DNA of 64,000 nt, taken from the NCBI RefSeq assembly GCF_009377175.1, contig NZ_VJZD01000001.1:93213-157212 (forward strand), read 5' to 3'. The position numbers were made by a program, and so were the translations under genes. The stretch comes from Streptomyces adustus (GTDB lineage: Bacteria; Actinomycetota; Actinomycetes; Streptomycetales; Streptomycetaceae). Under the pieces are notes generated by a model that was not told the origin of the DNA, did not search any database, and saw only the letters and a program-made list of their open reading frames with translations. Within the stretch, counting starts at the first letter, position 1, and every line of letters starts with the position of its first letter. Below, piece after piece: positions 9,501 through 18,712 of the stretch.

Positions 9501-10232
9501 TCACCGGCCGTGCCGGTCGAGTGCCGCCTGCACTCCGTCGAGGAAGACTTCCAGCGCACCCGGGTAGGCGCTGGTGCTCATGGTCCGCGCCAGGGTGGGC
9601 GCGGATTCGGCGATGCGGGGATAACGGTCGGAGGGCAGGGAGGCATACGTCCCCTGCCAGGCCGCGCGATCGGCCGCGCCGGCTTCCGTGGGGAGCGCGT
9701 GGGCGGCCGCGTCGATGGCGGCGAAGCCCAGCGTGAAGTCGATGAACCGGTGGTAGTAACGGGCCGCGTCCTGCGGTCCGAAGCCTGCGTCGCGCAGGAT
9801 ACCCAGACCGATCTCGACCCCTCGCATCTCGTTGGGACGGCGGGTGACACGGGAGGCCGCCAGCACCGCGACATGGGGATGGGCGGTGTACGTGCGGTGC
9901 AGGTCCGTCCCGATGCCGCGCAGGTCGGCGCGCCAGTCGCCGGTGATCCGCACGTCCTTGAGGCTCATCCCGATCAGTTCGTCCGCGACCGCGAGGACGA
10001 GATCGTCGGTGCTGCGGAAGTAGCGGTAGAGCGCGGAGGGGTCGGCCCCCAGCGCCAACCCCAGCCGTCGCACGCTCAGCGCGTCGTTGCCGGGCTGCCC
10101 CAGCAGGCGGATCGCCGTCTGCACGATCAGCTCCTGGCTGAGCACGGTGCCCGTCCGCGTCGTACGGCGCCGCCGTCCGGCCGCGAGCCGGTCGGTGGGG
10201 GCCGTGTCGTCCCTGTCGTCGAAGGTGCTCAC
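9501..10232 (-). CDS. TetR/AcrR-family regulator
   Basis: 243 residues. The HTH is at about 32-80 (ELIVQTAIRLLG, then LSVRRLGLALGADPSALYRYF), preceded by an unusually long basic arm (RRRRTTRTGT). The C-terminal helical domain is of the TetR ligand-binding type. It is transcribed with, and just ahead of, the acyl-CoA ligase and probably represses the operon. An AACGT-N5-ACGTT inverted repeat 66 bases upstream is a candidate autoregulatory site. Confidence 0.9.
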   Translation of the reverse strand: MSTFDDRDDTAPTDRLAAGRRRRTTRTGTVLSQELIVQTAIRLLGQPGNDALSVRRLGLALGADPSALYRYFRSTDDLVLAVADELIGMSLKDVRITGDWRADLRGIGTDLHRTYTAHPHVAVLAASRVTRRPNEMRGVEIGLGILRDAGFGPQDAARYYHRFIDFTLGFAAIDAAAHALPTEAGAADRAAWQGTYASLPSDRYPRIAESAPTLARTMSTSAYPGALEVFLDGVQAALDRHGR

Positions 10233-10297
10233 CGGGCTCCGATCTCCGAGGGGCGTGCGGCAGGACCTGGTCCGACCCTCCTGTGGGCTCTTATGAC

Positions 10298-10312
10298 AAC
10301 GTGATTGACGTT
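10298..10312. promoter_or_regulatory. Candidate TetR operator
   Basis: Inverted repeat AACGT-GATTG-ACGTT, 66 bases upstream of the TetR start codon and in an AT-rich patch (10290-10317) unusual for this genome. TetR-family operators are commonly short dyads of this sort; assignment is by position only. Confidence 0.4.
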
Positions 10313-10462
10313 AAAAGTCCAGAGCGGTGCGGCACGGTCTCGTCTCCGGGCGACGGCGTGGTTTGACGACGAGCACGCTGGTTACCTCGGCACCGTCAGG
10401 CATGCTGCGGCCGTGATCGACGAGCGCCGCCGCCCGCAAGCGTTGGAGGAGGCACGTCGTCA

Positions 10463-11257
10463 ATGGACCGGCCGACCCGACCCACGCCTGTCCGTGGCAT
10501 GTCCGCGGGCGTGCTCTTCCCCCTCGTGACCGTGGCCGCGGCCCACATCGGACCGGCCGCCACCTGGCTCCCCGGCCTGCGGCGCCGGTTCTTCCCCGGA
10601 CTGGCCGGCCTCGGACGCCCGAACCACATCGCCCTGACCTTCGACGACGGACCCGACCCCGCCTCCACCCCGTGTTTCCTGGAGGCCCTGGACGAGCTCG
10701 GTGTGCGCGCCACCTTCTTCCTGCTCGGCGAGAGCGCGGTGCGGTATCCGGAACTCGTCCGCGAGATGGCCGAGCGCGGCCACGAGCTCGCCGTCCACGG
10801 CTGGAGGCACGACCGCCCCTGGCTGCCGGCGCCCGCCCGCGACCGACGCGAGGTCATGCTCGCCGCGGAGGCGTTGTACGGGCTCACAGGGCAACGCCCG
10901 CGCTGGTACCGCCCGCCGTTCGGGATCCTGACGTCCGGACGCTGGGCTGCCGCGCGCCGGGCGGGTCTGAGGACGGTGCTGTGGACCGCCTGGGGGAAGG
11001 ACTGGACCCACGACGCCACTCCCGTCACGGTACGGGCGCAGGTCGGAGCCGGTCTTCGGGCCGGGGGCACGGTCCTCCTGCACGATTCCGACCGCGTCGC
11101 GGCGCCGGACTGCTGGCGCTCCACCCTGGCGGCGCTCCCGGACATCGTGAACGGCTGTCGCACGGCGGGGCTGACGGTGGGACCGCTTGCCGAGCACTCC
11201 CCGGTGGGACGCAGCGCCCGTGCCGTCACCGGGGCCTCGGGCAGGGGCTCGGGCTGA
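10463..11257 (+). CDS. Polysaccharide deacetylase (NodB family, CE4)
   Basis: 264 residues with an N-terminal hydrophobic anchor (residues 14-30) and a NodB domain. Motif 1 is TFDDGPD (Asp61, Asp62), motif 2 is HGWRHDRP (His112 and His116 as metal ligands, a His-x3-His spacing), and motif 3 is RPPFG (150-154). Such enzymes remove N- or O-acetyl groups from envelope or extracellular polysaccharides. The ATG at 10463 has GGAGGAGG upstream; an ATG at 10499 is possible. The last codons run into a minisatellite shared with the convergent glycosyltransferase gene. Confidence 0.88.
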   Translation: MDRPTRPTPVRGMSAGVLFPLVTVAAAHIGPAATWLPGLRRRFFPGLAGLGRPNHIALTFDDGPDPASTPCFLEALDELGVRATFFLLGESAVRYPELVREMAERGHELAVHGWRHDRPWLPAPARDRREVMLAAEALYGLTGQRPRWYRPPFGILTSGRWAAARRAGLRTVLWTAWGKDWTHDATPVTVRAQVGAGLRAGGTVLLHDSDRVAAPDCWRSTLAALPDIVNGCRTAGLTVGPLAEHSPVGRSARAVTGASGRGSG

Positions 11258-11490
11258 CCGGGCGACCGTCCGGTCACTCGGCCCCCGACAGCGACTCAGG
11301 ACGACCAAGCGGCCGTGCCGTCACCAGGCCCCCGACAGCAGCCCAGGACGACCAAGCGACCGTGCCGTCACCAAACCCCGACAGCAGCCCAGGACGACCA
11401 AGCGACCGTACCGTCACCAAACCCCGACAGCAGCCCAGGACGACCGAGCGACCGTGCCGTCACCGGGCTTCCGGCAGCGGCTCAGGGTGA
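11219..11490. repeat. 46-47 bp minisatellite between convergent genes
   Basis: The core CCGTGCCGTCACC, or a close variant, begins at 11219, 11266, 11313, 11360, 11406 and 11452, giving periods of 47, 47, 47, 46 and 46. The three central units (11313-11451) are nearly identical and include CCCGACAGCAGCCCAGGACG; the outer ones decay. The array covers the 3' end of the deacetylase gene (stop at 11257) and just touches the end of the glycosyltransferase gene (11482). No hairpin is obvious within a unit. Confidence 0.8.
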
Positions 11491-12633
11491 CCGTTTCGGA
11501 ACCGGCCGGGCGAGCACTCGCGTGAGCACGTCGTCCCGGAACACCGCCCGCCCCGCCGCGATGCGCCGAGCCCGCTCCGGGCCCGGCGCGGTCAGACGGT
11601 CGAGCGACCCGAGCAGGCCGGTCGCGTCGGCCGCGAAGTCGCACAGCCCGAGGGCGGCCATCCGTCGTACCCCGTCGACCCCGTGCCCGGGCAGCGGCCG
11701 GTACCCGACCACGGGCACACCGGCCGCCAAGGCCTGCACCGCGGTCTGCCCGGCCGCGTTGTCCACCAGCGCGGCGCAGGCGCGCAGCAGCTGGGGCATG
11801 TCCGTCACCCAGCCGGGCGCGAGCACACCCGGTGTACCGGACAGGGCCCGCCGCAACCGCTCGTTGCGTCCGCTGAGCACGACCGGCAGGAAGCCTCGCC
11901 CGGCGAGCAGCCGAGCCGTGTCGAGCAGGTGCGAGCCCACCCCCCAGGCGCCGCCCGACACCAGCACCGCGGGACGCCCGGGCCCACGGCTTTCCAGGCG
12001 TCCGCGCCAGGTACTCGCCCCTGCCTCTTCTCCGCCCTCGAAGAAGCGCGGGTCCACCACCGGGCCGACCGTCTCCGCCGGTGCGCCCAGCCATCGGCGC
12101 ACCTGACGGGCGCCGTCGTCCGAGACGCACAGATGGAGATCGTTGCCGGGATGCAGCCACTGCCGGTGCACCGCGAAGTCGACGATCAGCACGGTGCTGG
12201 GCACGCGCAGCACGCCGGCGGCCCGCAGCTGTCCCGTCAGCTGTGCCGCCAGATGGAAGACCGGCACCACCACGTCGGGTCGCGACCGGCGCACGGACGT
12301 CATGAAGGCGTCGGCGGCAAGCCGGGCCAAGGGGGTGCCGGTCGGGCGACGACCGGCGCCGAGTCTGAAGAACAGTTCGTAGATGCCCCCGTAGGCCCAT
12401 GGGGCGCCTCGGACGCAGGCCTCGTAGAACCCGCGCAGTCCCGTCCCCAGTCCGCGGGGCAGCAGGGCGAGCACGTCGACGACCCGCGCTTCCTTCCCCT
12501 CGGCCCGGAGACGACGGGCCACCTCGGCCGCCACACTGTCGTGCCCGGCCCCCATGCCCGCGCTGACCAGCAGCACCCGTTCGGCTTCCGGCGCCAAGGC
12601 CGCCTCATGGCGAGCGGACGGGTGAACAGCCAT
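11482..12633 (-). CDS. MGDG-synthase-like glycosyltransferase (GT28 type)
   Basis: 383 residues. The N-terminal half starts with the MGDG-synthase/processive glucosyltransferase signature SAGMGAGHDSVA (residues 24-35), in which the GxGH loop contacts the lipid acceptor. The C-terminal half has a nucleotide-sugar Rossmann fold with VLVSGGAWGVGS, WVTDMPQLL and DNAAGQTAVQALAAGVPVVG, the donor-binding region of GT-B enzymes. It probably transfers a sugar from a UDP-sugar to diacylglycerol or another lipid at the membrane. It converges on the deacetylase gene, so both may modify envelope glycans or glycolipids. Confidence 0.85.
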   Translation of the reverse strand: MAVHPSARHEAALAPEAERVLLVSAGMGAGHDSVAAEVARRLRAEGKEARVVDVLALLPRGLGTGLRGFYEACVRGAPWAYGGIYELFFRLGAGRRPTGTPLARLAADAFMTSVRRSRPDVVVPVFHLAAQLTGQLRAAGVLRVPSTVLIVDFAVHRQWLHPGNDLHLCVSDDGARQVRRWLGAPAETVGPVVDPRFFEGGEEAGASTWRGRLESRGPGRPAVLVSGGAWGVGSHLLDTARLLAGRGFLPVVLSGRNERLRRALSGTPGVLAPGWVTDMPQLLRACAALVDNAAGQTAVQALAAGVPVVGYRPLPGHGVDGVRRMAALGLCDFAADATGLLGSLDRLTAPGPERARRIAAGRAVFRDDVLTRVLARPVPKRSP

Positions 12634-13036
12634 GGATCCTCTGAGATCGGCCGCGCCGGGCTTCGGTGCCGTCGGCGGGCGTCAGGCTCGGCCCGGCACC
12701 CGCACGAGTACCGGCATTTCATTCTCGCCCCCCGGCGAGGCCGCGGCCAGTCCGGCGATGCTCACGCCAAGTCACGGCACTGCAAGTCCTGCGGGGCTGC
12801 TCCCGCCCTCGCCGGGGCGATCGCCGAGGTCACGAGCCTGCTCGCGCCCGGCGGCACCCGTCGCCGACCGCCGCTCGACCGTCCGTGAAGTCCGCTTTGT
12901 CCACGCCGGTGTGCCAAGGTGTTAAGGACGCCCATGAGCTGGAGCGGCGGCAGCGGAGGCCGGGATGCCCTCGCATCGGCTCCGAGGAGGCACGGCCACA
13001 GGTTCTTCCTGTCCACCAGTGCAGCGAGGTCCGCTC
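12634..13036. other. Divergent intergenic region, glycosyltransferase/SDR
   Basis: Four hundred bases between divergent genes, presumably holding both promoters. I see no gene with coding bias. A short AT-rich patch at 12889-12925 is the best place for the promoter of the SDR gene. An in-frame ATG at 12965 would extend the SDR protein by 24 unconserved residues. Confidence 0.35.
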
Positions 13037-13885
13037 ATGTCCCACGCCCCTTACCACGCAGACAGGGCAGCCCCGGTTGTGCCCACGGCCGGCTCGGCCC
13101 CGGCAGCGCACACGCGCACCCCGAACAGGGCGACCCGATTCCGCGGTTCGGCCCTCGTGACCGGCGCCTCTTCCGGTATCGGTGCGGCCGTCGCCCGCCG
13201 GCTGGCCGCCGAGGGCGGCTGGCACATGGTCCTCAACGGACGCGACCCCACCCGGCTGAACCGGGTGGCCGCACAGGTGTCGGCCGCGGCGTTCCCCGCG
13301 GACCTCACCCGCCCGCACACCGACCGGCGCCTGTGCGACTTCGTCCTCGACCAGGTCGGCAGGCCCGACCTGCTGGTGGCCTGTGCCGGTGTGGGCTGGG
13401 CGGGAGACTTCACGGCCATGCCCGCTTCCGCCATCGAGGAGGTCGTCGCCGTGGACCTGCTCTCCACCCTCCATGTCGTACGGCAGTTCGTCCCCCACAT
13501 GACGGAGGCGGACTCCGGACGCATCGTGCTGATCGGCTCCGTGGCGGGGAGCGTCGCCGTACGCGAAGAAGCCGTGTACTCCGCGGTCAAGGCCGCGCTC
13601 GGCGTCTTCGCCGACGCCTTGCGGTACGAACTGCGCGCCACCGGCGTGGGCGTCACCCATGTGATCCCCGGTGTGGTGGACACTCCGTTCTTCGCCCGCC
13701 GCGGGGTGCCCTATCTGCGGTCCCATCCCCGCCCGGTGGCCCCGGAGCGGGTGGCCGACGCCGTCTGGAGCGCCGTACGACGCGGCCGCGACGAGGTGTA
13801 CGTGCCGGGCTGGCTCCGGCTGCCCGCCCGGGTGCGGGGCGGGGCGCCGGGGCTGTACCGGTGCCTCGCCACCAGATTCGGATGA
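13037..13885 (+). CDS. Short-chain dehydrogenase/reductase (SDR)
   Basis: 282 residues from the ATG at 13037. The classical NAD(P)-binding motif is TGASSGIG, followed by the NxG-type region (ACAGVG), the catalytic Ser in LIGSVAGS and the YSAVK pair (Tyr and Lys of the YxxxK motif). The C-terminal extension (PERVADAVWSAVRRGRDEVYVPGWLRLP) is that of classical SDRs acting on lipids or other hydrophobic substrates. The DMT-type transporter starts eight bases later, so they form an operon. Substrate unknown. Confidence 0.9.
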   Translation: MSHAPYHADRAAPVVPTAGSAPAAHTRTPNRATRFRGSALVTGASSGIGAAVARRLAAEGGWHMVLNGRDPTRLNRVAAQVSAAAFPADLTRPHTDRRLCDFVLDQVGRPDLLVACAGVGWAGDFTAMPASAIEEVVAVDLLSTLHVVRQFVPHMTEADSGRIVLIGSVAGSVAVREEAVYSAVKAALGVFADALRYELRATGVGVTHVIPGVVDTPFFARRGVPYLRSHPRPVAPERVADAVWSAVRRGRDEVYVPGWLRLPARVRGGAPGLYRCLATRFG

Positions 13886-13892
13886 GGAGCCC

Positions 13893-14810
13893 GTGGGAGC
13901 GCTCACGGTCGTCCTCGCCCTGCTCGCGGCGCTGTGCAACGCCTCGGCCTCGGTCCTGCAACGCCGCGCCGCCGCCGAGGAGTCCGACAGCCGAGCCGGC
14001 GCGCGGCACGCCGTGCGCTGGCTGACGCGCGTGCTGCAACGGCCGCACTGGCTCGCGGGCTTCGGGCTGCTGATCCTGTCCACGGTGTTCCAGGCCTGGG
14101 CGCTGGCCGTGGGCAGCCTGTCCGTGGTCCAACCGCTGTTGGCCAGTGAGCTCCTGTTCACCCTGGTGGTGGGCAGCATGGTGTTCCACCGCCGCCCCGA
14201 TCCGCGTACGTGGTTCGCGTTCGTCTCGCTCGGCGTCGGGCTGGCCCTCTTCCTCACCGCGGCCTCCCCTTCCGTCGGCCTCGGGACGGCGTCCGACAGT
14301 TCCTGGCTCATGGCCGGGAGCGTCGTGCTCGCCGCGGTGGTGGCCCTGGTGCTGGCGAGCCGCCCGACCCGGGGCGCCCTGCGGGCGGCGCTGCTCGGCC
14401 TGGCCGCCGCGATGTCGTTCGCGATGACCGCCGCGCTGATCAAGGAAGTCGTGGGACGCCGGGACCAAGGATGGGCAGGCGTGTTCGCCCACTGGTCGCT
14501 GTGGGGGACGGCCGTCGTCGGGTTGCTCAGTTTCGTACTGCTCCAGGCCGCCTTCCGGGCCGGATCGCTGACGGCGTCGCAGCCCGCCCTCACTCTCGGC
14601 GACGCCATCACGAGTGTCGCCCTGGGATGGGCGCTGTTCGCGGAACACATCGGACTCGGTGTGCGCCTCGTACCCGAGATCATCGGCATCGTGCTCATCG
14701 GCGCGGGCAGCCTCGGCCTGTCGGGCGCGCCCTCCGTACACGCCACCTGGGACACCCTCCCCCACAGCACCCCGGATTCCGACCCGGGGCAGCGCCACCA
14801 GCCGACCTGA
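13893..14810 (+). CDS. DMT-family (EamA-like) membrane transporter
   Basis: 305 residues from a GTG start eight bases after the SDR stop with a GAGGAG ribosome site. Nine or ten membrane helices in two EamA-like halves are visible, the first half with LQRRAAAEE after helix 1, a feature of the DMT/NIPA-like group, and the second with ASQPALTLGDAITSVALGW. It should carry a small metabolite or cation across the membrane; the substrate cannot be given. The C-terminal 25 residues are polar. Confidence 0.85.
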   Translation: MGALTVVLALLAALCNASASVLQRRAAAEESDSRAGARHAVRWLTRVLQRPHWLAGFGLLILSTVFQAWALAVGSLSVVQPLLASELLFTLVVGSMVFHRRPDPRTWFAFVSLGVGLALFLTAASPSVGLGTASDSSWLMAGSVVLAAVVALVLASRPTRGALRAALLGLAAAMSFAMTAALIKEVVGRRDQGWAGVFAHWSLWGTAVVGLLSFVLLQAAFRAGSLTASQPALTLGDAITSVALGWALFAEHIGLGVRLVPEIIGIVLIGAGSLGLSGAPSVHATWDTLPHSTPDSDPGQRHQPT

Positions 14811-14900
14811 CGACCCTGGTCGATCGACGTGCCACCCCCCGATCGACACAGACCGTGGTCTACTGCCGATCACAGCACCGATCGACGAGAAGCAGAGGTC

Positions 14901-15215
14901 ATGACCACTCACTGCTGCGAGGCGATGTCCAGCCACGTGAACGCAGGGTGCGACCAGCACGACGACCCCTTCGACTGCCCGGACGCGCTGGTGCATTTCA
15001 GCGCCAAGTTCCAGGAGTACGGGCTGATCGTCCATGACGGCGGCACGGCCGGCATCACGATCGACTTCTGCCCCTGGTGCGGACGACGCCTCCCCGCCTC
15101 GCAGCGGGACCGGTGGTTCGACGAACTGGAGCGCCGCGGGATCGATCCCTGGGAGGACGAGGTGCCCGTCGAGTTCCAGGACGACCGCTGGCTCGCCTCC
15201 CCGCAGCAGGAATAG
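14901..15215 (+). CDS. Small Cys-rich conserved protein (DUF6980-like)
   Basis: 104 residues from ATG 14901; 24 further residues upstream are in frame but unconserved in character. It starts MTTHCCEAM, has CDQHDDPFDCPDAL, then FCPWCGRRLPAS and RDRWFDELERRGIDPWED. The four Cys in CC and CPWC suggest a zinc-binding knuckle. From memory it resembles a widespread small family annotated DUF6980, of unknown role. It stands alone between a transporter gene and a convergent MFS gene. Confidence 0.7.
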   Translation: MTTHCCEAMSSHVNAGCDQHDDPFDCPDALVHFSAKFQEYGLIVHDGGTAGITIDFCPWCGRRLPASQRDRWFDELERRGIDPWEDEVPVEFQDDRWLASPQQE

Positions 15216-15253
15216 CGGCCGACCAACCGGTGTCCGCGGGCGGATCAGCCGGA

Positions 15254-16480
15254 TCAGGTGGACTCGGCCGGGGTGGCCCTTGCTGGTTCGTGCTCCGGGT
15301 GAGCGGGCTCGCGCAGGGTGGTGGAGAGCAGCACGGCCAGCACCGGAACGGTGGCGAGCACCATGAGCGCGCCCCGTGGGCCGTAGTGGGTGGCGACGAT
15401 GCCCAGCAGCGGCATGAACAGTCCGCCGGCGCTCACCGCGAGGCCGAGGGTGACACCGGCCGCGGTCCCGGGACGGCTGGGCAGGTAGTCCTGACCGAGC
15501 TTGATGAGCACCGCGAACGGGATGTTCGAGACCAGCCCCACCAGCAACGCCAGCGGCAGCGCCAGGTACTTGTCGTCGCACACCAGCATGAGCCACAGGG
15601 CGGGCAGCATGGCCGCGTTCCCGATCTGCACGGTGCGCACCATGCCGACCCGGTCGGCCAGCCGGCCGCCGAGCAGCGTGCCGAGCACACCGCCCCCGAG
15701 CTCCAGCGTCAGCGCCGTACCGCCCAGCCCGCTGCTCGCCTCCAGATGGCGGATCCAGTACAGCGAGATGAACGTGTTCAGCCCGGTCGAGATCGTGGAC
15801 CGCACGACCTCGACCGCGGTCAGGGCCGCGAACCGCCACGGCCGGTCCGCGCCCTGCCGCTGCACCTTCTTGTCCGCCGTGCCCGCCGTGCGCTGGTGAT
15901 GGCGCAGCAGGACGAAGCCCATGAGCACGGCAGGGGGGATGAACAGCGCCGTCGCACCGACCCCGAGGTTGTCCAGGGCCGGGGTCACCAGCGCCGGGCC
16001 CACGAAGAAGCCCACGCTGCCGCCCGCGGCGAAGTAGCTCATCGCGGTGGCGCTGCCTCCGGCCGCGCGGCGCGCGTCCCGCCCCGCGGGCGGATGGAAC
16101 ATCGCGATACCGACACCGGCCATCAGCAGCAGCGCGAACACCAGCGGATAGGAGGGCGCGAGCCCCGACAGGCCGGCCCCGATCCCCGCGAGGCTGATCC
16201 CGAGCGGCGACATCCAGCGCAGCCGGTACCGGTCGGCGAGCAGCCCGATCGGCACCTGCGGCAACGCGCTGCCCAGGGTGGCGGCAAGAGCCAGCCCGGA
16301 GGCCTGGACATAGCTGAAATCGCGTTGCAGCACGAAGTAGGGGACGGCGGCGGGCACCAGTCCCTGGTAGAAGTCGTCGACCGCATGGGCGCCGGCCCAG
16401 ATCCGCATCCGGCGCCAGTGCCCCTGCTCCGGCCGGTCACCGACGTCACGCGCCGTGCTTGTTTCCTGTGTCGCTGTCAC
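15254..16480 (-). CDS. MFS exporter (fosmidomycin-resistance Fsr-like)
   Basis: 408 residues with 12 membrane helices. The GLLADRYRLRWM loop between helices 2 and 3 is the MFS motif A, and GGRLADRVGMVRT is its repeat in the second half. Overall it resembles Fsr-type drug exporters. The divergent AraC-type regulator starts only 54 bases away, which strongly suggests that it controls this exporter. Substrate unknown. Confidence 0.85.
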   Translation of the reverse strand: MTATQETSTARDVGDRPEQGHWRRMRIWAGAHAVDDFYQGLVPAAVPYFVLQRDFSYVQASGLALAATLGSALPQVPIGLLADRYRLRWMSPLGISLAGIGAGLSGLAPSYPLVFALLLMAGVGIAMFHPPAGRDARRAAGGSATAMSYFAAGGSVGFFVGPALVTPALDNLGVGATALFIPPAVLMGFVLLRHHQRTAGTADKKVQRQGADRPWRFAALTAVEVVRSTISTGLNTFISLYWIRHLEASSGLGGTALTLELGGGVLGTLLGGRLADRVGMVRTVQIGNAAMLPALWLMLVCDDKYLALPLALLVGLVSNIPFAVLIKLGQDYLPSRPGTAAGVTLGLAVSAGGLFMPLLGIVATHYGPRGALMVLATVPVLAVLLSTTLREPAHPEHEPARATPAEST

Positions 16481-16534
16481 GGCTCCACGATGCTCAACGG
16501 CACCCCAGGCGCGCTTCCCGTAATCTGCCTACCC

Positions 16535-17320
16535 ATGTCGAAGATCCGCCACATGCCGGTCGCGCCCACCAAGACCGAGGCCCACGGCGGCGGCGACACG
16601 ATCGACCGGCACCGCCACGACGACCACCAGCTCATCTACGTCAGCTCCGGGGTCCTCGCCATCTCCACGGAACACGGGTCCTGGATCGCCTCCAACGACC
16701 GAGCCCTGTGGATCCCGGCGAACATCTGGCACGAACACCGCTTCTACGGCCGGAGCCGCTTCCACGCCATCGGCTTCCCCGCCCGGGGCACGACCGCCCT
16801 GCTCGACACCGAACGCCCCACGGTCATCGCCGTCGACGCCCTCGTACGCGAACTCCTCATCGCGCTCACCGGCACCGATCTCACGCAGACCGAGAGCCGC
16901 CACCTGGAAGCGGTGCTGCGCGACCGGCTGCGCCGCGTCACGGCCCAGCCGGTCGCCCTGCCGTCCGCCCGTGACCGACGGCTGGCCGACGTCTGCCGTC
17001 TGATCGAGGAGAACCTGCGCCACCCCTACACGCTCGCCCAGCTCGCCGACCAGGTGCACGCGGGTGAACGCACCCTCTCGCGCCTGTTCCGCGACGAATT
17101 CGGCATGACCTTCCCCCAGTGGCGCACTCGCGCCCGGATCCTCAACGCGATGGTCAGGCTCGCCGAGGGCGCCTCCGTCACCGACACCGCGCACGCCTGC
17201 GGGTGGGCCACGACCAGTGCGTTCGTCCACGCCTTCGCCCAGACCATGGGCACGACCCCCGGCTCCTATCGCGCAGGCGTCCACGCCGCACCGGCAGCAC
17301 CCCCCGACACCACCGCATGA
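16535..17320 (+). CDS. AraC-family regulator of the divergent MFS exporter
   Basis: 261 residues starting MSKIRHMPVAP. Residues 1-90 are a cupin (RHRHDDHQLIYVSSGV, with the H-R-H and later IWHEHRF metal-binding-like residues), the common sensory half of short AraC regulators. Residues 150-250 are two HTH motifs (YTLAQLADQVHAGERTLSRL and SVTDTAHACGWATTSAFVHAF). It is divergent from the MFS exporter with a 54-base shared promoter region, a typical efflux-regulator arrangement. Confidence 0.9.
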   Translation: MSKIRHMPVAPTKTEAHGGGDTIDRHRHDDHQLIYVSSGVLAISTEHGSWIASNDRALWIPANIWHEHRFYGRSRFHAIGFPARGTTALLDTERPTVIAVDALVRELLIALTGTDLTQTESRHLEAVLRDRLRRVTAQPVALPSARDRRLADVCRLIEENLRHPYTLAQLADQVHAGERTLSRLFRDEFGMTFPQWRTRARILNAMVRLAEGASVTDTAHACGWATTSAFVHAFAQTMGTTPGSYRAGVHAAPAAPPDTTA

Positions 17321-17497
17321 CAGCCCCGTCGGCCCTCTCGACAGGGGTCCGTAACCGACGCCTGTGACCTTGCGGCGAACCTGTCCTTGATCGGTAACAG
17401 GACCTCGTGGCTTGTGAGTTGGGGGCGATCCCCGATGCAGAATCGGTCCGCCGCCGATGCGACGGCGGCCCTGCACCACCGACCACAGGGGGACCTC

Positions 17498-18259
17498 ATG
17501 AACGCCGCTGCCCGCAAGAATCCCAGGAGCCGCACCAGTCGGCAGTCCTACGCCCTGGGCGCCGCGGCGGTCGCCGCGCTCCTGGCGACCACGGCGTGCC
17601 AGTCCGGCTCGCACGACACCGCGGACGCGTCCAAGTCCTCCGCCCGACCCGGCGCGTCCGCCACCGCGACATCGAGTGCGACGAGTACGACGACGTCCGG
17701 CGCGACGGCATCGGATACGGCGACGTCGGGGGCGAAGACCTCGGCGCGGCCCAGCGGCGGCAGCGACGAGAGCGAACAGGGCGGGAACACCGGCACAACC
17801 ACCGGCGGCGACAGCTCCAGCGTCCCCCTGTGCACGTTGCAGGACCTCTCGGTCTCCGCCACGAACTACGACGCGAAGGGCGAGCCGGTTCGCCACCTCC
17901 TCCTCGTCGTCACCAACACCGGCCGCAAGAAGTGCGACATCCAGGGCGCCCCCGAGGTCACGCTCGGCAACGCCAAGGCACCGGCGCCGGCCAGGAAGGA
18001 GACCGATCCCGGCGAGGTGCTCACCCTCGCTCCGGGCGGGAAGGCGTACGCCGGCCTGTTCGCCACCGGCGGCCACCGGGACACCTACGACGTGCGGTCC
18101 ATGACCCTCGGCCTCGGCAGCGCCGGCGGCGAGAGCGAGCCGGGCAAGCCGGTCGGCGTACGCATGCCCGTCGCCTCCTTCCTGGCCGACGACGGCCAGT
18201 GGGTCACGTACTGGGCGGGTACCGAGGGCCTCGCCATGCGTCCCGTCACCCAGTCCTGA
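17498..18259 (+). CDS. DUF4232-domain lipoprotein
   Basis: 253 residues. The N-terminus has a twin-Arg-free lipoprotein signal with lipobox LATTAC, so Cys34 is lipidated. Residues 40-115 are a Ser/Thr/Ala/Gly linker typical of surface lipoproteins. The rest is a DUF4232 beta domain (CTLQDLSVSATNYDAKGEP, LLLVVTNTGRKKCDIQG, ending SFLADDGQWVTYWAG) with two conserved Cys. Function of DUF4232 is unknown. A GGGGGACC ribosome site precedes the ATG. Confidence 0.88.
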   Translation: MNAAARKNPRSRTSRQSYALGAAAVAALLATTACQSGSHDTADASKSSARPGASATATSSATSTTTSGATASDTATSGAKTSARPSGGSDESEQGGNTGTTTGGDSSSVPLCTLQDLSVSATNYDAKGEPVRHLLLVVTNTGRKKCDIQGAPEVTLGNAKAPAPARKETDPGEVLTLAPGGKAYAGLFATGGHRDTYDVRSMTLGLGSAGGESEPGKPVGVRMPVASFLADDGQWVTYWAGTEGLAMRPVTQS

Positions 18260-18273
18260 CGAAGCACCCGCAC

Positions 18274-18300
18274 CCGGCCCGGACCGTCCGTCCGGGCCGG
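18274..18300. terminator. Bidirectional hairpin terminator
   Basis: Perfect 11-base arms CCGGCCCGGAC (18274-18284) and GTCCGGGCCGG (18290-18300) with a five-base loop, between the convergent genes ending at 18259 and 18338. It can serve both. Confidence 0.8.
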
Positions 18301-18337
18301 CCCCGGCGCCTCGACCGCACCTCCCCGGATCCCGCGC

Positions 18338-18544
18338 CTACCCCGGAAGCTCCGTACGCTCCCACCACTCGTACACGGGCAGCCTGCCGTGCTCGGTGCT
18401 CTGCTGACGCGTCGTGACCCTGAAGTGCTCGTATCCCCCGTTGAACGGGACCTTGACGTCGAGCCCCGACTCGGGAACCGAGACGATCCGTTCCGTGAGA
18501 CCGTCGGGGCCGCCCTCGAGAACTGCTTTCGTGGTATCGGTCAT
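18338..18544 (-). CDS. DUF5988-family small protein
   Basis: 68 residues starting [20 protein letters not shown]. The pattern LEGGPDxLxERIV...GGYEHF...[10 protein letters not shown] is that of DUF5988, a small actinomycete family of unknown function often found near secondary-metabolite genes; no such cluster is visible here. The ATG at 18544 is the only start that keeps just the conserved region. Confidence 0.8.
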   Translation of the reverse strand: MTDTTKAVLEGGPDGLTERIVSVPESGLDVKVPFNGGYEHFRVTTRQQSTEHGRLPVYEWWERTELPG

Positions 18545-18712
18545 GATCAGATTTTGTCCACAGGCCGGACCGGCTCGTCCCGCGACGCGCCGAGGCGCCC
18601 GCGGTCCGCCGTCGAATCCTGGTCGCCGCCCCTGATACCGAAAATCGGATGCGTCATCCGGGTCCCGGCATGCAAAGCTGTGCATTCCACTGCCAGATCC
18701 CAGGAGGTCCCC

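Noticed and set aside
11219..11490. Possible CRISPR array
   Set aside because: Units are contiguous without unique spacers and there are no cas genes; it is a minisatellite.
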